From Limnanthes douglasii subsp. nivea (lineage: Eukaryota > Streptophyta > Magnoliopsida > Brassicales > Limnanthaceae), in NCBI GenBank assembly GCA_036936605.1, contig JAUPFV010000004.1, forward strand, positions 66,116,352-66,180,351: DNA of 64,000 nucleotides, in the 5' to 3' direction. The translations under genes were made by a program, and so were the position numbers. Below are positions 9,646 through 21,398 of this stretch, in pieces. Under the pieces are notes generated by a model. That model saw nothing but the letters and a program-made list of their open reading frames with translations. It searched no databases and was not told where the DNA came from. Positions within the stretch are counted from its first letter, which is position 1. Each line of letters opens with the position of its first letter.

Positions 9646-12600
9646 CTACCAACGTTTGTTTGTGTTACGATCGTTCAAGAAATGTTTGAAAATTTTAGCT
9701 CTTGTTTCTGCCGGCATTTCGTCACCATATTGCCGTCCAACAAAACCGTCTTTAATAATGTCTTCTACGTATTTACACACGAAAACACCACAGCCATAGC
9801 TCCGCTTCTTTTGCTGTGGGATATTTAACATGGTCTTAATTTTGTACCCACCTTTTACCTGCGGTATATATTTCTTCTTCATGCAACAGGACAACTGCAT
9901 TGATAGATACAGTAGAAGTCATTGATAGGCATTACTATACAGTTTGATAGCTTTATTATTATAAATTGCTAGACAGTGAACCAAACTAGATAACTTGGAA
10001 TTTAAATTCCTTACCAGAGCATCGGCAGTGTTTCTCTTCTTATCGGGAATGTGCTTGCTCCACGGCAACATTGGGTTGTAGCTTCTGGCAACCCCATTCT
10101 CCATGTCTATAACCAGGAGCGTCCAATGGTTCACTCCTTCCGTGTTTACATTACATAGGGGGACGAAACAGACATATGTGTTGGGGTTCATTGTCTCAAA
10201 AACATTATCCACAATGACAGACATATCTCCCTTTTTAGCCAGTGTCCCCTGTAAATTTAAGACATCAATACAGGAAGGGGATGTACCTAATATGAAAGCA
10301 ATAATCCACTGGGAACTTACAGTTGCAATCCCAGTTATTTGAATGGCTGGGACAGGGAATGAATACTTATTATCAAACCCTTTCACAGGTACTTTCCAGT
10401 CTGAATCCTTTAAGAGCTTGTATATCCAAGCATCTATTACCTATTAAACCAAAATTACAGTATCGAATCAATTGAAATAATAACCAATGGTTTATTGGTT
10501 GACACAATGATAGCTGCTTCAATTAATATTGATAGACGTATAGAGGCACGTTGCTAGACTAACAATTAAAATACGATTGATACATCCAAAAATATTTTTA
10601 CCTTGAAGTCCACTTGAGTTTCGTTAGGCAGTTCCATTATCTCTGTCACACTAATGGAAAGCCTGTACGAGAACTCTGTTGTTGGCAAGTACCATATTTC
10701 TGGATCTTCTTGTTCTTCTACCTGTTTCAGTTTCAGCACTTTCTCGTACTCACTTACATCGATCAGTTTCGTTGTCTCTGTCGGGAACGGCCAAGCTACA
10801 ACTTCAGTTGAATGTTGTTGAACCTCCGTCGGAGTAAGTAAGTTGAACCCAGGCATGTCATCAATGGGTACCTAAAAAAAAGCAGCATAGTAAACTGTTA
10901 ACATTTCTTTTTAAATATTTATTGAGAATACCAAATATCTACTTACGTCAACGTCCGTTTGGTCTTCCTCGATGCAGTCCAGTGTACGCCTCTTCTCGTT
11001 TGAAGTTTCAACAGCCTTGTCAACTTCTGCGTAAAATGATTGGGTGCAGTCTACAAAGCTATCTTCAGCCAATGGTGTAACCGATTGGACAATAGGATCC
11101 TTCGATGCTGCTTTCTGTTGTTGTGGTGTTGCGTACGAAGATGGCTCAAGCTGTGACACATTTTCAATCTTCTCTGCGGATTGATCTGCTCTCTTGAAAA
11201 TTTGTATCACCTTTAATGGCGACACAGCTTGCGATAGTTGTTCGCACTTTGCTGCTGTTCCAGTGCCAGTGAATACAACTAAGCTAGAGTGTCGTGTGTC
11301 TTCAGCCTCCGCTGTTTCGACTTCCTAAAAACATAACAAAGGAAACCATTAATTGCGAGATTAACTATCAATCATATATGATATTCAAATACAACTAAGC
11401 AATTTAAACTCCACTTACGTCTTCAGCAACATTGTGCGAGACAGGATCTGGAACCTGTTGTTCTGTTGCTGCTATCTCCAACAATGTAGTTGCTACTACT
11501 ATTTTATCTTCTCCTTTGTCCTCACCGCTCTCTGCATTATTTCCTTCATCGACGTTTTTTGGCGACTCCGCCAACTGTCGTTCCATTGTTTTCGTTCCTT
11601 CGTTTGATACTTCGTCCAACAAATCAATCCCGTCCACCGTCAGCTGCTGCTGTTCGACCTCGTTGTTTCCAACTCCAGGTCCCTGTGCAGGTACCAAAAC
11701 TACATTTTGCGCACCGGCAGCATGAGTTAGGGGTGGTAATTCTTCTGCCACATCCCGTTTCCCATTACCAGCGTCACAACCACTTGTGATAGTCCCTTTT
11801 GGCTTCCTAAACACATCAACAGCAACAACATCATGTGTAGTACTCTCTTCCATTGGTTCAACACGTGTTTCGGATTGAACACCCCCTCCATCAACTTCTT
11901 CTTTGTCCTCCTCCGAGCAATGTTTTTCTTTTTGCTTAGCTTTGTCAAGCTCCTCTTGTTCTTCTGTTTTATCCTCCCCATCAACGCCGTCTTCTTCCGT
12001 TGCTTTGTCTGTTTCAGTTACTACATGCCTCCGAGTTCTTTTGTAAACCAGTGTTTCCTTAACCACCTTCTCAGCAATGCGTGCATCTAAGGTTTCAGTA
12101 GCATCCTCATCGTAGCGGCAAAATGGCGAGGATAAGGTCAACAACAGTTGTTGATCCTCACCATCCACTCTTGAGTCGACCATCTCCAGCTTTTCTTTAA
12201 GGTCCTCCAAATCTTTCTTCAATTTTTCAACCTGATTCAAACGAGCATACGAAATTGTTACATTATTTACAACACTGATAGTTACAGAATACTTTATTGA
12301 TAGACAACTTCATTTTAACAACCATACAGATGTTAGTAGTACTTAGAAAGCATGCTAGCACTAACCTCTTCGTTTCTTTCATCAAGGCATGTTTTAAGCC
12401 TCTTGTTCTCAACTTTCAACCGCCGCAACCGGCTCCTTTTTTTCAGTTTTTTGCTATCGCGCAGTACCGACTGCGACAGCACTCCAAAACTAGGAATCAT
12501 ACTAGACCTACGTTTTTTCCGGTTCTTCAACCTCTCCCCTTTGTTTTTACCAACTCTTGCCTTCCTCTCCACAATGAACTCCCCCACCGTAACATCATCT

Positions 12601-14380
12601 TCAACCTCAATCATTGAACGTCTTATCTTCTTACTACCAGCTCCGTCATCTTCCTTCCTTATTGAACTTCTGTTCGCAATAGATTTCTTTCTTTTCCTAC
12701 TCCTCTCTTCGCTTGGTTCACCAGCCCCTTCCCACCTTATCCGCGAATCATTTACTCCATAAACAAAACATTCCGATGCTGTAAACACCAACTCCCCGCA
12801 GACAACCTAGGAGATACAGTATAATGTTCATTTAGCAGCAAAATATTATAATCATCACTGATATATGTATTATACTACTACGATATATCTACTATACCAC
12901 AACATACCTCGTCGTCCCTGAGCTCACCGACCATCTGGATCATTTCGAATGTCGACTCCTTGCCCTCTAGCCCCCACCACTTGTAACATCTAGGTATTAT
13001 GTAAGGCCTTGGTATGTCGACATTTATAGAAATATGCTCCATAAGAAACGGCTGCACAGAACAAAACTAACTATTAAAATAAACATTTTCCTAACAGACA
13101 GGCTGATCATAACTAGCTATACTTACAAAAAGAAAAGAAACGCATCCGATAACTCTTGAAGGATGCCCGGCCTTAATACATTTGTCCAGCGATTTGTGAA
13201 GCTTATCCAAGATTGCTCCAGACCAGTCATAGTCATTTATCTTGTCAAGATTCTCCACGTAGAAGATTGCTGTCCACCCGATTACATCGCCCGACACTGA
13301 AAAGAAAAGTTTCGAGCATATGAAAAGTATCAGTAGCCTAGCCACATCGCTCGCTTCATCCTCCCCTCATTCTCTAACTGCTTTCTCGATTGCTTCCTAC
13401 AAAAACATCCAAAATCATAACAACAATACAGAAAGAACAATTAAAGGCATCCACAACTAATAAGACATTAGATATATGATTGCATATATACCATAGTTGT
13501 TTGTAAACATACTCTGATATCTATACACGTTTACATTGCTATCTATGCTGCTACCCTCTGATATCCAATCTATTCAAGGCCGATACTTTACAGATCTGCA
13601 TACATCAGGCTTTGTTTTCTGTTTCGTATATAACATTACTTACATTTGTTACATACTCTGATATCTATCGCTGGCTACATTGCTATCTATGCTGGTACCG
13701 TCTGATATTTAGTCCATTCCAACTTGCTATCTATGTTTACATCTTATAAATTAGGTCTACATGGACAGTTCTTTTAATGTTACACTATCTCTGATATGTT
13801 AGTATTCATAGCTTGCTATTTATATCAATCTATTTATAGTGATGTGAAAATGTCCCTGGATTTCATCAACCAGCACAGCCTGCAGTACGAACTACAAAAC
13901 AACTACATTCAAACATACTCTATTTACCTTTATTAACGCGTTTGACACTGATTTGTCGTTCGTTGGCCCGCTTCTCCTCGTCCTTGGACTCAAAAAATAT
14001 TTCTTCATCAAAGTCGAATCTAACTCTGCTCCCTTGGCGTACCGAGCGATAAATCCACCTGATTTGCTCATCGGCATCTCTTCGTTACCGTGTCTCAGGC
14101 CAAAGATTGCCTGAACGTCTTTCTTGGTCAGCCTTACACGCTTTTGTCCAATCTTGAAAGCCTTCCATCTGACGTCGTATAAACCACAGATCGCCTCGAT
14201 CAAGTGGTGGAACTTTTTAAGCTTCAGAGTTTCGTTCCTCAGGTCGTACGAGGTTTTGAGGAAGGTGTAGAAAGGGGTTCCGCGAGCAGCCTCGATGTGT
14301 TCAGCTTTGATTATATCTCGTCTCAGGACGTTGATTATGCCAACCAATCCCGAGCGGTAGAATACTCCTGTCATTTTAAC
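9646..14380 (-). pseudogene. ULP1-like (C48) cysteine protease gene carried by the MULE, one nonsense codon
   Basis: Exons by GT-AG borders: 14380-13928, 13396-13127, 13051-12908, 12806-12366, 12231-11419, 11324-10947, 10871-10602, 10440-10015 and 9894-9646. All eight introns are phase 0 and the total is about 1,147 codons. The N-terminal part (exons 1-3) resembles the DUF1985-type domain of plant ULP-MULE proteins (DVQAIFGLRHG, DVARLLILFICSKLFF, YVENLD). Exons 4-6 are charged, low-complexity and partly coiled-coil. Exons 8-9 form the C48 peptidase that in active relatives cleaves SUMO-type conjugates. His lies in VNHWTLLVID (codon 10126-10128) and Cys in GCGVFVCKY (9790-9792). The Asp position, 17 residues after His, is Asn (10075-10077). 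An in-frame TGA at 13367-13369 in exon 2 breaks the frame; skipping exon 2 would restore it. A further 5' exon is likely. Confidence 0.85.
13397..13927. repeat. ULP intron 1 holding MULE-specific degenerate repeats
   Basis: The 531-bp intron carries copies of the repeat found 3' of the transposase, in the same plus orientation. Two rounds of CATACTCTGATATCTAT...TACATTGCTATCTATGCTG lie at about 13509-13560 and 13650-13695. The same noncoding repeat family therefore sits beside both of the element's large genes. Confidence 0.7.
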
Positions 14381-14949
14381 CTGTCAACGTTCACATAATA
14401 AGCTAGTTAGTAATTCACATGGTAACTAAAACAATAATACTAAGCAGCCACTGCATTATGAAGATTCGTATAAGTGACCTGAAACTTATACTTATCCCCT
14501 AGACGTGCTGTCTTACATGTAAACTACTATCAGACCCTGATATATAATACAATATACATTTCTAGATGTATGACGATACCTGCATACACTCACAACATTT
14601 GGAACAGCATCCCTATAGCTGTTACACAAGATCTAACACGTTAACGATCAGCCTCATAAACCTGATAGTTGTACTGATAGATAATAAAGCCCATATTGCT
14701 AGACATGGACCAACCTTACGCAAACTCACAATGCTTAAAACATCAGCCTGACAATGCTTAAAACATCAGCCTCACAATGATTACAACAACACCATCCTCA
14801 CTACCAATACAACTATCACGTAACGTCGTCCAGTCGAGCAACAGTAACAAATGACCTTACGTTTCTACCGGAGTATTACACATCATACAGCATGGACTAT
14901 CATTGGGTTCGAAAACCTACACATCAACGCATACGAATCGAACACATAC

Positions 14950-15071
14950 CTGATTTGGTTTGAAGGCGACTGTTCGGTTCGACGGAAACTTCGTCGCAGT
15001 TGGATGCTCGCCGGTTGTGGTTCCAAATATCGAACCAGAGACAGAGACAGTGCTGGTGCGCCGGTAGGTGC
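14950..15071 (-). other. Candidate 5' coding exon of the ULP-like gene
   Basis: Bounded by acceptor ATATCAG and donor CAG|GTATGT on the minus strand. Read so that its last codon is CAG, it stays open (TYRRTSTVSVSG..., ending AFKPNQ) and joins in frame to the exon at 14380. A related peptide (TYRQTTTESVSV) is encoded just upstream at about 15250-15180, so this part has been internally duplicated. The true start codon is unresolved. The first ATG after the TATA box is at 15288, whose frame would end at a TAA near 15103 unless spliced out. Confidence 0.45.
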
Positions 15072-15390
15072 CTGATATAAGGAACAGAGAGAAAAAAACT
15101 GGTTAGTTGTCGCCGGTTTTTCGCCGGTGGATGTCAGAACTATCAGAGGAGTGACAGAGAAGCTGCTTACTAGTCGCCGGTGGTTCGCCGGTAGGGGGCA
15201 ACAAAATCGGAACAGAAACAGATTCAGTCGTGGTTTGCCGGTACGTAACCTTCCAAAAATGGCTTTTGGTTTCGCTCTCGTAAAACATGTTTCTCTCTCC
15301 TCAAATTTGGAAATGTGAAAGTGGGGGGGAAATTGGAACCTAAAAGTCTGATTAGAAGGTGAAAAAAAGTGGGTTTCAAGAAAATAACCC

Positions 15391-15398
15391 CTTTTATA
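15391..15398 (-). promoter_or_regulatory. TATA box of the ULP-like gene
   Basis: TATAAAAG on the minus strand, 116 bp inside the right end. It mirrors the position of the transposase TATA box at the left end (about 150 bp inside). Both terminal regions therefore seem to act as outward-to-inward promoters. Confidence 0.6.
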
Positions 15399-15483
15399 CC
15401 CTAAAGGGTATAATTGTCCATATTATGGCTCTAGGTAGTTTTTGAAACTAGTCCAAAAACGGGTACCATCTTGGTATTTGATA

Positions 15484-15513
15484 GTTGAGAAGGTATTTAG
15501 GGGTACTTTTCTC
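15484..15513. repeat. MULE right terminal inverted repeat
   Basis: Ends GGGGTACTTTTCTC and is the partner of the left end. Both ends read G-rG-AAA, then AC, then TACCTT from outside in. The element boundary is fixed by the adjacent 9-bp duplication. Confidence 0.8.
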
Positions 15514-15522
15514 TTATATCAA
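15514..15522. repeat. 9-bp target site duplication, right copy
   Basis: TTATATCAA, identical to 2824-2832. After it the unit sequence resumes with TTTGTTTTGAGGC exactly as in the uninterrupted units. Confidence 0.95.
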
Positions 15523-18500
15523 TTTGTTTTGAGGCATTTTCTTTAAAACATCTAATCTATTAATATAGTTTTTAAATGTTTAAAATATTTAAAAAGATAA
15601 CTGCTTTTGTGACATGTTATGAATAATATGTTTTGGAAAAAAATATATCTTTGAAAAGCTACTAATTCGGTAGAACACCTAACCGAATGGAAGTCTTTAT
15701 TTTTTTCTTAATTTTTTTTGCGCCGACCACCACCATTTCCTTATTCACATTATTAAGAATGCAGGAGACGAGCTCCCACGACAAAGGAAAACCCGCCCAT
15801 CACCCTCCTTTCAAATTATCTTCACGAGATCCAAAATTATTTCCGAAAACACTTCGGATTTATTGAATGTTGAGGACTTTCCTCCTCTGTCAAATTAAGT
15901 TTCTGATCAATTAACCACAAAATGTAAGTTTTATCACAAAATCACAGCTTCTTATTAAATGCTAGTTTTGTCACAAAATCACAGTATTTTACTCATCAAA
16001 TACTCAATCTTAGGCCCATATAACGTTTTCAATAAACCTTTATTTACAAAAAAATAAAAACCAATAATCTATTTCAAATACCCAAACCTATGCAGAAGCG
16101 ACTATTGGAAAACTAAAAGAATCACTTGACATCAATGCTCGTATCAAGAAAGGAAGCAACATGTCAATTTGCTATACAACACAAGACATGACAAGATTTT
16201 AGTCCAACTCAAAACATTCGTTAATAGCCAAATTATGATAAGTCCACAAGTTCTAATGAAATGTGGGTCCATATGTGATTGTAATCCTTCCCTTTGCGAC
16301 CATAAGCATTTCCGCATATGAAGTTTTAAAATGAAACCCTCACTTTAACCTTAAGTATGAATCTTCCATAACTCATGTGGATTTCTCTAGCAAACTTACT
16401 TGAATATATGTACAATGGGGAAGCAATTTTCGATGTATTAAAAGCAATTGGGAAGCCACATAAAGTCTGATACCATCAAAGAATAGGGCTATATTCACCA
16501 TGAGTTGAATTAAGTATCTATAAAGTCGTAATAACAGAAAATTTGATCCCTTTGGTGAACATGATGACACCTTATTTAAAAATTGGCAGGAGGTTATTTA
16601 TGACACCTTATTTAAAAATTGGATGTCAATTTTTAGGAACTCTGAATAATGTATTGGACACAAATATAAAACCAAGTAAAAAAAAAAACAGTTTCATATT
16701 TTAATGTTACTCTAAAAATCATTAAAATTTATTTTGAATGCTTTAATATTGGGTTGAGAATTGTTTTCCATTTTTTTATATTTAATAGGATTATTGTTTA
16801 AACAGAAATATCAATAGCTAATGATTTTTAATTCCATTTTCCAACTGAATAATTTCTAACGCAATCTCATAAAATTTTATATTGTTATTTAAATATCATA
16901 CATTCTTAAAATTACAAATATATCCACAATATAGTTTTAACGATAATTTCCTCCTAATCATTCTCCTTCTTCTTAGTTGTCTTTTTTGTTTTTGTTATCC
17001 ATTCTTCAGAATTTTTGGTACAAAAATATTTTTGTCATACAATCCTAATCATACTTTTCCACTTCTCTTTTTCCATTTTAGCTCACTCTCTCTTCACCTT
17101 ATGAATTTGGACTTGTGTTTTATTTCGCAACCCGCATCTTGTATTTTTGTGATCATCATCTCGTATATATTCGACCCTGTCTTTCGTTTTTCGTTTTTCT
17201 CTTATGAAATGCATGTTATATTTTTGTTATTTTAGATATATATTTACATCGTCATTATAAAAAATATATACCATCTATAGAATATAAGATTATAACGACT
17301 CCTCTAGTCCATGATTTAATTTTCTAAAACAATTTTCAAACACTACTAAATAAGTAAAGAAGGTAACATTAAGAGTTAATTTTATTTAAAAGTTATGGCA
17401 TTCACAAAATTTTACTAAATCACTTATATGTGTAATTAATTATAATATTAACCACTTATGAATTCAGAAGCATTTAAAAATCATTTCACTATTTAGAAAA
17501 TTAAATCGTTTTATTATTTTTAAATATATGAACTCTATTTTACCATTGATCCTACTTTTATCAAACGACTCAGATTTTATGCAAGTAAATCCATAATTAT
17601 ATCGAAAAATCCATCTTCGTATTCGAATCCTTTCGGTAGGTATTTTCTACATCGATTTCTCTCTTTATCTTTTTCATGCATGTTCTGATTTCTAATAAAA
17701 TATGGTTATAATATAATAAATATTATTGATTTGTTGGTAAATCCCTAATTTCGTAATAGAAATTCTTACTTCACACTTCACCATTTGAACTGTAGTATTA
17801 ACCTTAATTCCTCTTCTCATGAACCCCTTGTTGGGCCTAAAATTTTGTTTTCATGATCTTTTGTTAAAAAAAAAATAGAGACTTAATCAGTTTGAAAACC
17901 CTACCGATAAAGTTTCTTCTTTTTATCCATAAATGGTTCTTAAAAGAAAAAGACCTTCCAAACAAGTAATGAACAAACCTTCTCGTGTAGATTTTGGAAA
18001 AATAATTTATAAACTAACTTTTTGGTAAATTATTTAGAACCTTGAAGAATATGATTGAAGACGAACATCAACTCGTTGAAAATGAATAAGGGTTTCCTGA
18101 TGATATATTACTCGTGTTTCTAAACTGATGAATTAATCTATCAAAACAGAAAAGAAGAAGCCTGTTTCTTTATTTCCGTATATCATTGGGTCTTTGATTA
18201 CCTCTTTCTAGATTCATCCAAGATTTGTTAAATGTTTGCATATTTCCTACCCATCTAACTACTAATGGATACTGCACAATACTCATCGTATAATGCTTAG
18301 CTCAAAAATTCCGAGAATATCTATATAGTTTCTAAATTTCCTCACAAATATTAATATTTAGAAACTCGAAAAACCCATTCGTCGGAAAACCGCCATTGCA
18401 AAACCACCTTAATTTTTGTAACCGAGAAAACATAATATTTAACTGAACAAGAGTATGGTCAAATCGAATGAAGCTGGATGAACACACATAATATAAGATT

Positions 18501-20195
18501 TTCTAATTACATTTTAACTTCTTTTTTTGTTGCATGCTTACTCACGTTTCTCTTTTGTATTTCACTCTTTTGTATATTCTACTAGTTATTAGAAGTTGTT
18601 TAGAAATATTTATGAAGGTTTTGACATAAATCATCTATCAAACCTAAACCTATTATTTGCTTCTTACTCGGTTTGGTATCTTACGTATCCCTCCATTTTA
18701 TAGTACAAAATTTCTCGTTACTTGGTTTTATCTGTTCGATAACTGACCATAACTTATGATGGAAATGTTACTCCTACTACAGCCGGAGAAGAAACTACTA
18801 CTTAATATGTTCAAGGTATTCTTCTTCAACGAATGTGTAACAAAAACGAATTCGGTTTCAGATTGAATGTTCTAAGAAAACATAAACAAGTATTGATGAT
18901 GCTTCTCCTAACAAGATTGTTTGTCGGAAAAATAAACGTGACCATAATGCATAATAATCTCTCCAAGATGTTGATTTTGATGATACTCTCAACAACTTTA
19001 TCTGCGAAAAAATAAAACATGACCGTGTTATTAATCCTTTTCATAATAATGACAATCTTAACACTTCTCAAAGGAAAACTGCACAACTAGAAGAATCTCT
19101 CAAGGAAAAGATACGAAGACTCAAAAAGATTCGACGTGGTGCCAGTTTTCAAGAAGAAATGTCTTTCTATTTCTCACGAGTTCTCTGCTCCCAATAAGAA
19201 AAATACTTCTACCCTAATACAACCGTTGTTACTAGTAATAAAAATATCACCACCTGTGGCGAATACTTTGACCTAACAATAAGAATGCTTCAGTTTATGA
19301 TGCAATCCATGCTATGAAGAATAAAATCATACTACTTTTGACAAGTTCCCTCCTTCTAGCAAGAAAAATCCTTCCACTTTTGATGAAGTTTTGTTGAAAA
19401 CTAAATTCCACCTGTTTTGGCGAGCAAACAATTAATTTTTTGATGAACATTGCAAATCTTTCTAAAACTCATTCATGACTCAATTTATTGGTTGGTTTCG
19501 GTTATTCTTTATTATATTTCTCTCTTCGTTACCTGAATTTGAACATAAATTTCTTGTAACTTTGTCATTTGTGGATGTATATACATTACTATGTAGTATA
19601 TTTTATTATTGACTTATATATAATTATTTAATTTGACATAATCATTTTGATGCAGTTATTTTTAAAAATTATACATGATTAATATGAATATTACTTTTTC
19701 ATTTTCTATATACATAGGTTGCATCATTTGTGATTTTATTTTATATGATCTTCTTATCTCCTCATTCACGACTCGTGAATTTCGTATTTTCTTTAGTACT
19801 TTATTTCTGATTTATATCACAAAAACAAAAGTGCTCCCGATACTTCTTTATCTGATTCGTATCCGAATGTTTCAACAAATATTAAGATTAGTTTAAAACC
19901 GGGTAATGTTATTCCTAGTCTTGGTAGATTTTTTTCTCAGTCAAATAATTCTCAATTTACTATATCTTCTTCGTCAAAAAATAGAGAAGTTATGCAATTA
20001 AAGGATAGTGAACAAGATAAACAATTCAAAAAATCGAATAAAAAAAATTCATTAACGCTGTTTTTAAAGACACCAATCTCAATAGTAGTGACCCACCAAA
20101 TTGGTTGTTGAAATGTGTTAGATTTTATGTGATTTATTAATTTTGATAAATATAGAATTTAATAGTTGTTCTTATAAAGCCTAGTTTTTGTAAAC

Positions 20196-20230
<35 letters not shown>

Positions 20231-21398
20231 TGTTTGAGTATCTATTTTAGCTTATAATTTGAATTTACTTGGCGAGAGAACTCTCGTTATTTAAATTTAA
20301 TATTATAATTAATTAATTACAAATATTAAATTTATAAATAGAATTTTAATATTTTAATTGGTCAATTAGAAATATTTAATTTATAAATAAGAAAAATTAA
20401 AATAAAATTATGACAAATAAAAAAAGTTGGTTGCTAAACAATTCTTATTTTGTTATATAAAAATAAGAATGTTAATTTATAATAATAATTTAAGTTACAT
20501 ACAATTATATTTAGCCAAAGCTATTGTTTTGTTGCTAAATATAATAACTACACACGAGAATCCAACTTATATAATTCTAAGGCTGTATCACTTAGACAAA
20601 AACGAGATTCTCTAAAACGAATTGGGGTTCCCATCAAGTGGATGCCTTAAGGGTATTTGACAAAATAAGATGAACGAAACGTTTATTTGGTGATAGTGAC
20701 CAAAAGATATTGGTATCATATAAAATATTTTTTGAGAATGAGTCCATTATTCACGAGGTTTACAATATTAGATCCATTACACGAACAACCATTATATGTT
20801 ATCCATTTAATCCACTATAACTAGATCTCTAGGGTTATAGAAAAGATAATTGTCACATTCTTTTATCACAGTGAAACGTTTTTTCTTAAGTTAGCATCCG
20901 CAGAGATAGACATTATTGTTTACCCATTTTTTCTATTTTTGATTTTTTTATTGTGTTTTGTGTCTGAAGTGGCGCATTTTGATTTCTAACGTTATTTGAT
21001 TAACAACGGACTAAATAAAAAATAATATAATTAAAACTTTTATCATAGAAATGGTCGTTGCTCTATTCATGGCCATATCCGATTTTTAATATAAAAAAAT
21101 AAAATTTGAAACAGAAGATAAATCAAATGCTACATATGGAAACGGAGTCCAAGAAAGTTATGAAAAAGAAAACCTATTATATTAGGTATTTGGACGGTAG
21201 AAAATACCCATCTCCAACCAATACTCATACACTTTGTTTTAAAACCAAAATCTTCATCAAAATTTTATTTTTTATAAATGAAGAAAAAGAACCCTACACT
21301 GAAAGAAAATTAAAACACGGACAAAAAATAAACTCATTTGTTGCACTTTGAACCAAAGGCGGAATGATGTATTAATCCTCCAACACTATCGGATAGGT
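15523..21398. other. Unit A right spacer and unit B left spacer, decayed coding remnants
   Basis: AT-rich, no intact gene recognised. Remnants on the plus strand include about 16103-16201 (ATIGKLKESL then ARIKKGSNM) and 17934-18030 (ATG then VLKRKRPSKQV, about 31 codons). At about 18832-19194 one frame is broken only by TAA codons and ends in a 79-codon open run containing LKEKIRRLKKIRRG. A 104-codon frame without an early ATG runs 19797-20108 (SLKPGNVIPSLGRFF). I do not recognise the parent gene or genes. A (TA)n tract lies near 20198-20226. Confidence 0.5.

Larger units (their letters stand above)
2833..15513. mobile_element. Mutator-like element (MULE) with transposase and ULP1-like gene
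   Basis: A 12,681-bp insertion into unit A, delimited exactly by comparison with six empty sites and by the perfect 9-bp duplication TTATATCAA. The ends are imperfect terminal inverted repeats (2833-2862 and 15484-15513, about 20 of 30 positions matching), with looser similarity further in. It holds a plus-strand MURA-type transposase, a minus-strand acidic ORF and a minus-strand ULP1-like protease gene, each with a TATA box. A duplicated transposase fragment and many degenerate noncoding repeats are also present. The transposase-plus-ULP combination is known from Kaonashi (Arabidopsis, rice) and CUMULE (melon) elements. The intact transposase frame makes it potentially autonomous; activity cannot be judged from sequence. 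Confidence 0.95.
14381..15513 (-). other. ULP promoter and 5' region up to the MULE right end
   Basis: Contains the candidate 5' exon (14950-15071) and a duplicated GCCGGT-rich segment (about 14990-15245). A first ATG lies at 15288. The intron region 14381-14949 has CTGATAG and TTGCTAG motifs near 14658-14703. The terminal 170 bp resembles the left terminus of the element in reverse, including GTACCC and a poly-A stretch downstream of the TATA box. Confidence 0.55.
1..20173. repeat. Tandem array unit A, interrupted by a MULE
   Basis: First unit in the window, taken from the landmark ATAAAGCC to its next occurrence. Removing the 12,681-bp MULE and one 9-bp target duplication leaves about 7,483 bp, close to unit B. 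It holds an intact RRM-type gene on the minus strand (1218-2371) near its left end and about 4.6 kb of AT-rich spacer after the MULE. Its left half carries the marker AAAAAAGAGATTCTC shared with units E-H. Its right half mostly carries markers of B and C. The array probably continues to the left of the window. Confidence 0.93.

Noticed and set aside
11432..12762. Several plus-strand frames opposite the ULP exons
   Set aside because: Antisense shadows of long, low-complexity ULP exons.
16373..16570. 65-codon minus-strand frame conserved in all units
   Set aside because: The plus strand here looks more like decayed coding sequence. The frame is short and unrecognised, and its conservation is explained by recent duplication.
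16882..17235. 117-codon hydrophobic plus-strand frame conserved in the spacers
   Set aside because: It begins with TTG in an AT-rich T-run region. The Phe/Leu/Ile-rich product follows from base composition and there is no promoter or family match.
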